Source: an uncultured Burkholderiales bacterium
GTDB lineage: Bacteria > Pseudomonadota > Gammaproteobacteria > Burkholderiales > Burkholderiaceae_C
Length of the DNA stretch: 13,851 nt
Assembly (NCBI GenBank): GCA_903952885.1
Contig: CAJBHE010000175.1
Location: 1 to 13,851 of the forward strand
Direction: 5' to 3'
The notes under the pieces were generated by a model that saw only the letters and a list, made by a program, of their open reading frames with translations, was not told the DNA's origin and did not search any database. Below, in pieces: positions 7,075 to 13,216 of the stretch. The number at the start of each line of letters is the position of its first letter. The stretch's first letter is position 1. A program made the translations under genes and the position numbers.

Positions 7075-7395
7075 ATGGTTTCACACTCCGCCAAAGAAGT
7101 TTTTATTCTGGGTTTGACCCATGAAGGACGCACGTTTCGCCCCAGCGATTGGGCCGAGCGTTTGGCGGGCGTGATGAGCCAATTCCGACCGGGTGGCGCA
7201 ACGCCTGGCAGCCACTTGAGCTATTCGCCTTGGTGTGTGCCCAATACCTTGGACAACAACAAATGCATCATCGTCCACACCGACTTGCGTGACGAAGAGC
7301 CCATGGCCTGGAACTTTGTGATGAACTTCGCCAAAGACAACGACTTGCAAGTGGTCGAAGCGTGTTTGTTACCAGAGCACGCCAACGTTGTTTGA
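7075..7395 (+). CDS. DUF3579 family protein, conserved in betaproteobacteria
   Basis: Small 106-residue soluble protein of the DUF3579 family, function unknown. The recognisable core is KEVFILGLTHEGRTFRPSDW (7-26) followed by AERLAGVMS; further on come SYSPWCVP (49-56) and CIIVHTDL (64-71), and it ends shortly after VVEACLLPEHA. No membrane segment or signal peptide is seen. I chose ATG 7075, where the family core begins after a few residues. The frame is open back to a GTG at 7027, which would add 16 residues, but no homology that I know supports them. The ATG lacks a nearby Shine-Dalgarno; a purine-rich GAGTGAGGGAGA lies about 40 bases upstream, too far for this start. It sits beside argD and convergent to rpsT, an arrangement I believe is common in Burkholderiales. 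Confidence 0.85.
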   Translation: MVSHSAKEVFILGLTHEGRTFRPSDWAERLAGVMSQFRPGGATPGSHLSYSPWCVPNTLDNNKCIIVHTDLRDEEPMAWNFVMNFAKDNDLQVVEACLLPEHANVV

Positions 7396-7415
7396 ACGTG
7401 GAAAAACAGGCAACA

Positions 7416-7441
7416 AAAAACCCGCTCAAGAGCGGGTTTTT
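7416..7441. terminator. Bidirectional intrinsic terminator between DUF3579 and rpsT
   Basis: Stem CCCGCTC (7421-7427) / GAGCGGG (7430-7436), flanked by five A before and five T after, giving a stem of up to 12 bp closed by two bases (in practice probably a slightly larger loop). The T-tract continues on the plus strand (TGCTTTTTCTTT). On the minus strand a T-run is also present, so it can end both DUF3579 and rpsT transcripts. Confidence 0.9.
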
Positions 7442-7465
7442 GCTTTTTCTTTGCTGACAGCGCAC

Positions 7466-7498
7466 CCGTTACAAACGGCGGGCTGAACATTTAGCCCG
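7466..7498. repeat. Two tandem small hairpins downstream of rpsT
   Basis: CCGTT-ACA-AACGG (7466-7478) and CGGGCT-GAACATTT-AGCCCG (7479-7498) lie back to back between the rpsT stop and the shared terminator. Neither has its own T-tract. They would be the 3' untranslated part of the rpsT message and may protect it from 3' exonucleases. A further 6-bp repeat, GCCTAA-TGAA-TTAGGC (7507-7522), overlaps the rpsT stop. Confidence 0.5.
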
Positions 7499-7516
7499 GG
7501 CTGGTGGCCTAATGAA

Positions 7517-7816
7517 TTAGGCGGCGAGTGCCAAGGCTTTCACCTTGGTGGACAAGCGGCTCTTGTCGCGAGCTGCTTTGTTTTTGTGGAAGATGCCTTT
7601 GTCAGCAATCGTGTCCACAACGGCTTGCATCTTGGCAAACAGTTCGGTAGCTTTGGTTTTGTCGCCAGCGATGACAGCTTTCTCGACGTTCTTCACCGCA
7701 GTACGGTACTTGGAGCGCAACGAGGTGTTGGCAGCATTGATCTTGATGTCCTGACGGACGCGTTTACGGCCTGATGCTAGGCGCGGGTTCTTTTTCTTGG
7801 GTTTGGCTGAAGCCAT
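7517..7816 (-). CDS. rpsT: 30S ribosomal protein S20
   Basis: 99-residue basic protein of the small ribosomal subunit that binds 16S rRNA. The N-terminus MASAKPKKKNPRLASGRKR is typical for the beta-proteobacterial form, followed by NAANTSLRSKYRTAVK (27-42), then DKGIFHKNKAARDKSRL, the usual C-terminal helix. Length is normal (E. coli 87, betaproteobacteria slightly longer). A Shine-Dalgarno TAAGGA (7829-7824, minus) is 7 bases before the ATG. It is a single-gene unit with its own promoter candidate and a shared terminator, divergent from murJ. That layout, rpsT beside murJ, is widespread in proteobacteria. Confidence 0.98.
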   Translation of the reverse strand: MASAKPKKKNPRLASGRKRVRQDIKINAANTSLRSKYRTAVKNVEKAVIAGDKTKATELFAKMQAVVDTIADKGIFHKNKAARDKSRLSTKVKALALAA

Positions 7817-7830
7817 GATAGTTTCCTTAA

Positions 7831-7896
7831 GTGTCTGAGGATGTTGTCAGCAAAGCCCACGATTGTAGCAAACTCCGAAAACAGGCCCTCAGACAC
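7831..7896. repeat. 10-bp inverted repeat pair in the rpsT/murJ divergent region
   Basis: GTGTCTGAGG (7831-7840) and CCTCAGACAC (7887-7896) are exact reverse complements separated by 46 bases. The first arm lies beside the rpsT Shine-Dalgarno. The second lies where the rpsT -35 would be and just before the candidate murJ -35. They could be a pair of protein-binding sites, or a long hairpin if transcription starts far enough upstream. Confidence 0.5.
7862..7870 (-). promoter_or_regulatory. Candidate extended -10 promoter of rpsT
   Basis: Read on the minus strand this is TGCTACAAT, an extended -10 (TGn) with TACAAT matching the consensus at five of six positions. The -35 position holds no good hexamer, as is usual for extended -10 promoters. 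The start would be near 7855, giving a leader of about 40 bases before the rpsT ATG. Confidence 0.5.
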
Positions 7897-7897
7897 A

Positions 7898-7926
7898 TTA
7901 ACCCCTAATCACACCGCCGCTACACT
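7898..7926 (+). promoter_or_regulatory. Candidate murJ promoter giving a leaderless transcript
   Basis: TTAACC (7898-7903) and TACACT (7921-7926) are 17 bases apart, each a four-of-six match or so to sigma-70 hexamers. Six bases after the -10 comes the murJ GTG, so transcription would begin at about the start codon. No Shine-Dalgarno is visible in the 30 bases before murJ, which agrees with a leaderless message but does not prove it. Confidence 0.35.
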
Positions 7927-7932
7927 GCAAAT

Positions 7933-9498
7933 GTGTCACTGTTCAAATCTGCCTCCATCGTCTCGGGCTTGACCCTGGTTTCACGCATCACTGGCTTGAT
8001 GCGCGAACTGCTGATTGCCTCAACTTTCGGGGCCAGCGCCCTGACCGACGCCTTCAATGTGGCGTTTCGCATCCCCAATTTGTTCAGACGCCTGTTTGCC
8101 GAAGGCGCATTCAGCCAAGCTTTTGTGCCCGTGCTGGCCGCCAGTCGCCAACAGCATGGTGATGAAGCCACCCATGTGCTGATTAACCAAGTGGCCACCT
8201 TGCTGGTTTGGGCTTTGTTCATTACTTCAGTGCTCGGCGTTTTGGCCGCGCCTTGGTTGGTGTGGGCCATGGCCAGTGGTTTGCAGCAGTCGCCTGAGGG
8301 TTTTGAGGTGGCGGTGGTGATGACGCGCTTCATGTTCCCGTACATCGCCTTCATGTCTTTGGTGGCCTTAGCTGCAGGCGTGCTCAACACTTGGAAGCGT
8401 TTTGCGGTGCCAGCTGCCACGCCGGTGCTGCTGAACGTGTCGATGATTGCCGCCGCTTGGTGGGGCGGCCCCTGGTTTGGCACTTTGGGCGTGCCGCCAA
8501 TTTATGCCTTGGCTGTGGGTGTGATGATGGGCGGCGTGGCGCAACTTAGCGTGCAGTTGTGGGCTTTGCGGCGTTTAGGCCTGTTGCCCCGCGTGGGCTT
8601 AAGCTGGCGCGCCGTGCGCGAGGCTTGGGGCAGCGAAGGCTCCAAACGCATTTTGCAGCTCATGGCACCCGCCTTGCTAGGTGTGAGCGTGGCGCAGATT
8701 TCTTTGCTCATCAACACGCAAATTGCTTCGCAGCTTATTCCGGGCAGCGTGAGCTGGCTCAGCTACGCGGACCGTTTGATGGAGTTTCCTACCGCTTTGT
8801 TGGGCGTTGCTTTGGGCGTGGTGCTGATGCCCCAGCTTTCGGCGGCGAAGGCGGCCAACGACACGGCTAAATATTCAGACATGCTCGATTGGGGCTTGCG
8901 CCTGGTGCTCCTGCTGGCGATGCCGTGCGCTTTGGCCTTGCTGATTTTTTCCAAAGCCTTGGTTTCAGTGCTCTACAACTACGGCGCATTCACCGCCCAC
9001 GATGTACAGCAAACCACCGTTGCGCTGATGGGCTACGGCGTGGGCTTGTTGGGGCTCGTGGCCATCAAGGTGCTAGCGCCTGGCTATTACGCCAGCCAAA
9101 ACATACGCACGCCGGTCCGCATTGCGATGGCGGTGCTGGTCATCACACAGCTGTTCAACGTGGCCTTGGTCCCTTATTTGGCGCATGCGGGCTTGGCCTT
9201 GTCGATTGGTTTGGGCGCGTTGGTCAACGCCGCTTGGTTGCTGCGGGGCTTGCTCAAAAACGGCACCTACGTGATGAGCGCGGGCTGGCTTCGCTTTGTG
9301 CTGCAAGTGCTGGCCGCGTGTGGGGTGCTGGGCGCTTGGTTGTGGTGGGCGGCTCAACATTGGGACTGGACAGCGTTGCACGCCACGCCACTGTTGCGCG
9401 TGGGTGTGATGACGGTGGTGCTGGCTGTGAGTGCGCTGGCGTACTTCGCCACACTCACCATCACCGGCTTGAAACTGCGTGCTTTGCTGCGCCGATAA
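7933..9498 (+). CDS. murJ: Lipid II flippase MurJ (MviN)
   Basis: 521-residue inner-membrane protein of the MOP superfamily that moves lipid II to the periplasmic face for peptidoglycan synthesis. The N-terminal signature SRITGLMRELLIASTFGASA (17-36) and DAFNVAFRIPNLFRRLFAEG (39-58) are classic MurJ. Arg18, Arg24, Asp39 and Arg52 fall at the same numbers as residues needed in the E. coli protein; Arg281 in YADRLMEFP is the probable counterpart of Arg270. About 14 hydrophobic segments run through the sequence, including the KVLAPGYYASQ region. Start chosen: GTG 7933, because the family begins just so (MSLFKSAS) and the overlapping ATG at 7931 is out of frame. No Shine-Dalgarno precedes it. Downstream, the next gene starts after 24 bases and is probably co-transcribed. 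Confidence 0.97.
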   Translation: MSLFKSASIVSGLTLVSRITGLMRELLIASTFGASALTDAFNVAFRIPNLFRRLFAEGAFSQAFVPVLAASRQQHGDEATHVLINQVATLLVWALFITSVLGVLAAPWLVWAMASGLQQSPEGFEVAVVMTRFMFPYIAFMSLVALAAGVLNTWKRFAVPAATPVLLNVSMIAAAWWGGPWFGTLGVPPIYALAVGVMMGGVAQLSVQLWALRRLGLLPRVGLSWRAVREAWGSEGSKRILQLMAPALLGVSVAQISLLINTQIASQLIPGSVSWLSYADRLMEFPTALLGVALGVVLMPQLSAAKAANDTAKYSDMLDWGLRLVLLLAMPCALALLIFSKALVSVLYNYGAFTAHDVQQTTVALMGYGVGLLGLVAIKVLAPGYYASQNIRTPVRIAMAVLVITQLFNVALVPYLAHAGLALSIGLGALVNAAWLLRGLLKNGTYVMSAGWLRFVLQVLAACGVLGAWLWWAAQHWDWTALHATPLLRVGVMTVVLAVSALAYFATLTITGLKLRALLRR

Positions 9499-9508
9499 AC
9501 TGAAACAA

Positions 9509-9515
9509 AAGGAGG
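9509..9515 (+). promoter_or_regulatory. Strong Shine-Dalgarno of the SirB1-family gene
   Basis: AAGGAGG lies 7 bases before ATG 9523, the best ribosome-binding site in the window. It contrasts with the starts of murJ, purM, the AI-2E-family gene and DUF3579, where none is apparent. Confidence 0.85.
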
Positions 9516-9522
9516 CTGCGCC

Positions 9523-10266
9523 ATGGATTTCAAACTCGAAGTGCCCACCAACCTCGAATACTTTGGCTCGTTGGTGCAAAGCGACGCCCACTTTCCGTTG
9601 CTCGAAGCCGTGGCCAGCTTGGCCCAAGATGAATACCCCGAGCTCGATATTCAAGAGGTGTTAGGCCACGTCGACCAGTTGGGCAATCGATTGAAAAAAC
9701 GCTTGCCTGCCGATGCAGGTGCTTTGCAAAAGCTGCGCTTGCTCAACAAGTTCTTCTTTGACGAGCACGGCTTTGGCGGCAACCTCAACAACTATTACGA
9801 CCCCGACAACAGCTACCTGCATGTGATGCTGCGCACGCGCCGCGGCATCCCCATCAGCTTGGCGGTGTTGTGGCTAGAGCTGGCGCAAACCATTGGGCTC
9901 AATGCCCAAGGCGTTGGCTTTCCCGGGCACTTCTTGGTCAAAGTGCGCTTGCCTCACCCCAACGAGGGGCAGGTGGTGATTGACCCTTTCACGGGCGAAT
10001 CATTGAGCAAAGAAGAATTGTCCGAGCGTTTGGTTCCCTTGCATGCCGAATCGGGCTTACTGCGGGAAGGCCATGTGTCTGACGAGTTGCTCAAACACTA
10101 TTTGCGGGCCGCCACGCCGCGCGAAATTGTGGTGCGCATGTTGCGCAATTTAGAAGAAGTGTATACCTCGCACCAAGATCCCGAGCGCTTGATGCTGGTT
10201 AAACAGCGGCTCATGGTGCTGCTGCCCTCGGTTGACGAACAAGACGGAGGACAGGGCAAAGCCTAG
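9523..10266 (+). CDS. SirB1 family protein (transglutaminase-like fold with TPR-like tail)
   Basis: 247-residue cytoplasmic protein of the SirB1/YchA type (transglutaminase-like core 2). The N-terminal half is helical; the core has NNYYDPDNSYLHVMLRTRRG (89-108), PISLAVLWLELA (110-121), then GFPGHFLVKV (132-141) with conserved His136, and VVIDPFTGE (151-159) with Asp154. The catalytic cysteine of true transglutaminases is not seen; Ser112 sits near the matching place, as far as I recall also in relatives, so enzymatic activity is doubtful. The C-terminal 185-235 region is helical and could be the TPR part. The cellular role is not established; names based on 'invasion regulator SirB1' are historical. 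It follows murJ by 24 bases and is ended by a strong terminator. Confidence 0.9.
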   Translation: MDFKLEVPTNLEYFGSLVQSDAHFPLLEAVASLAQDEYPELDIQEVLGHVDQLGNRLKKRLPADAGALQKLRLLNKFFFDEHGFGGNLNNYYDPDNSYLHVMLRTRRGIPISLAVLWLELAQTIGLNAQGVGFPGHFLVKVRLPHPNEGQVVIDPFTGESLSKEELSERLVPLHAESGLLREGHVSDELLKHYLRAATPREIVVRMLRNLEEVYTSHQDPERLMLVKQRLMVLLPSVDEQDGGQGKA

Positions 10267-10278
10267 CCTGGTCAGAAA

Positions 10279-10310
10279 AGCAAAAGACCCGCCATTGCGG
10301 GTCTTTTGCT
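10279..10310. terminator. Bidirectional intrinsic terminator with perfect 14-bp stem
   Basis: AGCAAAAGACCCGC (10279-10292), loop CATT, GCGGGTCTTTTGCT (10297-10310). The GC core is flanked by an A-run and a T-run on the two sides, so it works for the SirB1-family gene (plus) and purM (minus), whose ends face each other. Confidence 0.92.
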
Positions 10311-10338
10311 GAGTGGGCGTTTGACGTGGCCTGAAGGC

Positions 10339-11367
10339 TTAAGCCACCACTACCGCAGCCCCATCACCCAGCTCAGCAATCACACCAATGGTGTGCACTT
10401 GCTCGCCGTGGGCACGCAGCACCTCGGCACAAGCCTCAGCGTGTGCCGCGTCAATCACCACCACCATGCCAATGCCGTTGTTGAAGGTGCGGTTCATTTC
10501 GATATCGTCAATGCCCGCTGTGTTTTGCAACCAAGCAAACAGCTCGGTTTGTGGCCAGCTGCCTTTTTTCAGGTGAGCGGCTGTGCCTTCGGGCAACACG
10601 CGTGGGATGTTTTCCAGCAAGCCGCCACCTGTGATGTGGGCCAAGGCTTTGATCGGTGTTTCTGCCAAGGCTGCCAAAACACTCTTCACATACAAGCGGG
10701 TAGGAGCCATGATGGCTTCTTTGAACGGCTTGCCGTCTAAGGTGGCGGGGGCTTCTGAGCCTGCACGCTCAATCACTTTGCGCACCAGCGAGAAGCCGTT
10801 GGAGTGCACACCGGCCGAAGCCAAACCCAACACCACATCACCTGGCTTGACGTTTTGACCCGTCAAGATTTTGGATTTTTCTACCGCACCCACGGCAAAG
10901 CCGGCGAGGTCGTATTCACCATCGGGGTACATGCCGGGCATTTCAGCGGTTTCGCCGCCAATCAAGGCGCAGCCTGAGAGCTCGCAGCCTTTGGCAATCC
11001 CGCCTACCACCGATGCGGCGGTGTCGATGTGCAATTTGCCGCAGGCAAAGTAGTCAAGGAAAAACAGGGGCTCAGCGCCTTGCACCAGCACGTCGTTCAC
11101 GCTCATGGCCACCAAGTCGATGCCCACGGTGTCATGCATTTGCCATTCAAAGGCCAGCTTGAGCTTGGTCCCCACGCCGTCAGTGCCGCTCACCAGCACG
11201 GGTTCTTTGTAGCGCTTGGGCACTTCAAACAGCGCGCCAAAACCGCCGATGCCGGCCAACACGCCCTCGCGCATGGTTTTCTTGGCCAAGGGTTTGATGC
11301 GTTCGACCAAGGCATCGCCTGCGACGATGTCGACGCCGGCGTCTTTGTAGGAGAGGGGTTTGTTCAT
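10339..11367 (-). CDS. purM: Phosphoribosylformylglycinamidine cyclo-ligase (AIR synthetase)
   Basis: 342-residue cytoplasmic enzyme that closes the imidazole ring to form AIR from FGAM with ATP, the fifth step of de novo purine synthesis. Signatures: SYKDAGVDI (6-14), GTDGVGTKLKLAF (61-73) for nucleotide binding, VAMSVNDVLVQGAEPLFFLD (86-105), GGETAEMPGMY (137-147), and GLASAGVHSNGFSL (181-194). HITGGG and NNGIGMVVV come further on. Length is right for PurM (E. coli 345). I chose ATG 11367 because the family starts MxKPxSYKDAGVDI; the open frame runs back to a TTG at 11415 with no support. There is no Shine-Dalgarno: the bases just before the ATG read CCTCCTC, the reverse of one. Confidence 0.98.
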   Translation of the reverse strand: MNKPLSYKDAGVDIVAGDALVERIKPLAKKTMREGVLAGIGGFGALFEVPKRYKEPVLVSGTDGVGTKLKLAFEWQMHDTVGIDLVAMSVNDVLVQGAEPLFFLDYFACGKLHIDTAASVVGGIAKGCELSGCALIGGETAEMPGMYPDGEYDLAGFAVGAVEKSKILTGQNVKPGDVVLGLASAGVHSNGFSLVRKVIERAGSEAPATLDGKPFKEAIMAPTRLYVKSVLAALAETPIKALAHITGGGLLENIPRVLPEGTAAHLKKGSWPQTELFAWLQNTAGIDDIEMNRTFNNGIGMVVVIDAAHAEACAEVLRAHGEQVHTIGVIAELGDGAAVVVA

Positions 11368-11406
11368 AGTGAGGAGGTGCTGGGGCGCTAGCAAAGTGTG
11401 CGCCGA

Positions 11407-11412
11407 TAGAAT
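11407..11412 (+). promoter_or_regulatory. Candidate -10 element TAGAAT for the AI-2E-family gene
   Basis: TAGAAT, the same hexamer as before DUF3579, lies 37 bases before the ATG at 11450. No -35 match is clear at 16-18 bases upstream. It fits a promoter in the purM-divergent spacer, but is a weak call. Confidence 0.25.
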
Positions 11413-11449
11413 CAAGTAGTAATTTTAAAGCCAACCCTTCACACGCTGT

Positions 11450-12523
11450 ATGCAATTCACCCCCGCTCAACAACACGCCCTCGCTTGGACTGGCCTCGCG
11501 GGCGTGACCGCGCTTGTGCTGTGGCTGCTGGGCCCTGTGCTCATGCCCTTTGTGGTGGCGGCTGTGTTGGCCTATGTGCTGAGTCCTTTGGTGCGCGGCT
11601 TGCAACGTGTCTTTGGCCGCCGTTTGCCCCGTTTGGTGGCCGTCGTGTTGGTTGAAGTTCTGTTTTTGCTGCTGTTGGTGGCCTTGTTCACCTTGTTGAT
11701 CCCCATCTTGGCCCACGAGCTTCCGCGCATGCGCGACCAAGTGCCTGTCTTGGTTGAGCGCTTGCAAACTGACATTGCGCCCTGGCTTCAAGCCAAAGGT
11801 ATTCCCGTCATGTTGGACAGTGCCAGCATCAAAGCCTTTGTGTTGCAAACCTTCAGCACCTCGTTTGATGATGGCTTCAGGCAAGCGTTGACCTCGCTGC
11901 GCATTGGCGGCAGCGTGGCGCTGACGGTGGTGGGTAATCTTGTGTTGATTCCTGTGGTGCTTTTTTATCTGTTGGCAGATTGGCAACGTCTGGTGCGCCA
12001 TGTCGAAGCGCTGGTTCCCATGCCCGCACGCGCAGCCTATGACAGCTTTGTGTCTGAGTGTGACGCTGTGTTGGGCCAGTACCTGCGTGGGCAGTTGTCG
12101 GTCATGGCTTTGCTGGCGGTGTATTACAGCTTGGCGCTGTGGGCCTTTGGCTTAGAGCTTGCGTTTCCCATTGGCGTGTTCACGGGCTTGGCCGTGTTTG
12201 TACCTTATGTGGGCTTTGGCCTCGGGCTTGTATTGGCAGTGTTGGCGGGCGTGTTGCAGTTTGCACCCAGCGAAGCCATGCTGATGGTGGCGGTGGTGTA
12301 CGGCTTGGGCCAGCTGATTGAAAGCTTCTTGCTCACGCCGCGTTTGGTGGGCGAGCGCATTGGGCTGCACCCGCTGCACGTGATTTTTGCTTTGATGGCC
12401 TTTGGCCAATTGTTTGGTTTTGTCGGCGTGTTGGTGGCCTTGCCTGCCAGTGCCGTGTTGCTGGTGGCCATACGTCGCCTGCGTGCGCAGTACCAAGCCA
12501 GTGCTTTGTACCGTGGTGTTTGA
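11450..12523 (+). CDS. AI-2E family transporter (PerM/YdiK-like)
   Basis: 357-residue inner-membrane protein of the AI-2E/PerM family. Hydrophobic segments are at about 11-48, 62-88, 153-177, 214-235, 238-268, 275-293 and 309-342, with a large soluble loop at 89-152 between them. Family marks are LGQYLRGQ (208-215), PYVG (252-255) and LTPRLVGERIGLHP (295-308). The family name comes from TqsA; other members are sodium/proton or unknown exporters, so the substrate cannot be named. Start chosen: ATG 11450, as the frame has no better upstream start and the first membrane segment follows. No Shine-Dalgarno is visible. Its stop at 12521-12523 abuts the hda region, so it and hda are likely one transcript. 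Confidence 0.93.
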   Translation: MQFTPAQQHALAWTGLAGVTALVLWLLGPVLMPFVVAAVLAYVLSPLVRGLQRVFGRRLPRLVAVVLVEVLFLLLLVALFTLLIPILAHELPRMRDQVPVLVERLQTDIAPWLQAKGIPVMLDSASIKAFVLQTFSTSFDDGFRQALTSLRIGGSVALTVVGNLVLIPVVLFYLLADWQRLVRHVEALVPMPARAAYDSFVSECDAVLGQYLRGQLSVMALLAVYYSLALWAFGLELAFPIGVFTGLAVFVPYVGFGLGLVLAVLAGVLQFAPSEAMLMVAVVYGLGQLIESFLLTPRLVGERIGLHPLHVIFALMAFGQLFGFVGVLVALPASAVLLVAIRRLRAQYQASALYRGV

Positions 12524-12529
12524 GTGCAG

Positions 12530-13216
12530 ATGAAGCAAATCGCACTCGACATTGGTTTGGCTCCCGGCCCCACACTCCAAAACTTCTTCGCAGGCCCCAA
12601 CCTTGACGCAGTGCAGCACCTGCAGCTGTGGGCAGGCAACGACAAACGCTCGCCCGTGCCCACCTATGTGTGGGGCGAGAGCGGCAGCGGTAAAACCCAT
12701 TTGCTCCGCGCCGTGCAAGCCGCCTTGCGTGACCACGGCAGTGCCGTGGGTTGGTTGGACGCCACCGTGGCCGAGCCCACGGCGTTTGACGACGCGTGGC
12801 GCGTGGTCATCTTGGACGATGTGCACCTCTTCACCGCGGTGCAGCAACAAGGTGCATTCAATTGGTTTGTGAATGCCACCACGCCCTGCGATGGTCAACA
12901 GCGTTGGGTGTTGGCCGCAGGCAGCGTGCCGCCCAGCGACTTGTCTTTGCGTGAAGACTTACGCACCCGTTTGGGCTGGGGTCATATTTTTCAATTACAG
13001 GTGCTGAGCGAAGCCGAGCGCCGAGCCGTGTTGCGCCACCAAGCCGACGACCGTGGTGTGTTTTTGAGCGATGAGGTGATGGATTTCATGCTCAACCGCT
13101 TCAGCCGCGACCTCAGCAGCCTCATTCAACTCCTCGACCAACTCGATGGCTACGCGCTGCAAACGCAGCGCGCTATCACCATCCCCCTGATCAAAGCCAT
13201 GCTGGAAGCCATGTGA
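12530..13216 (+). CDS. hda: Regulatory inactivator of DnaA (Hda), DnaA-family AAA+ ATPase
   Basis: 228-residue AAA+ protein that, bound to the DNA sliding clamp, stimulates ATP hydrolysis on DnaA to prevent re-initiation. Walker A GESGSGKT is at 49-56, Walker B VVILDD at 92-97, an arginine-finger type RTR at 145-147 in REDLRTRLGW, and sensor-2 region FSRDLSS (191-197). The N-terminal QIALDI (3-8) is at the place of the Hda clamp-binding motif. There is no DnaA DNA-binding domain, which separates it from DnaA. I chose ATG 12530, since family members begin MKQ-ALDI; a GTG at 12524 directly after the previous stop would add two residues. Its stop overlaps the next ATG by one base (TGATG). Confidence 0.95.
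   Translation: MKQIALDIGLAPGPTLQNFFAGPNLDAVQHLQLWAGNDKRSPVPTYVWGESGSGKTHLLRAVQAALRDHGSAVGWLDATVAEPTAFDDAWRVVILDDVHLFTAVQQQGAFNWFVNATTPCDGQQRWVLAAGSVPPSDLSLREDLRTRLGWGHIFQLQVLSEAERRAVLRHQADDRGVFLSDEVMDFMLNRFSRDLSSLIQLLDQLDGYALQTQRAITIPLIKAMLEAM

Noticed and set aside
7466..7498. A second intrinsic terminator specific to rpsT
   Set aside because: The hairpins are present but no T-tract follows them on the minus strand; the hairpin at 7416-7441 is the credible terminator.
11225..12001. 258-residue minus-strand open frame across purM 5' end and the AI-2E-family gene
   Set aside because: It is Gln/His-rich low-complexity antisense to a membrane-protein gene and crosses two genes in conflict with both.
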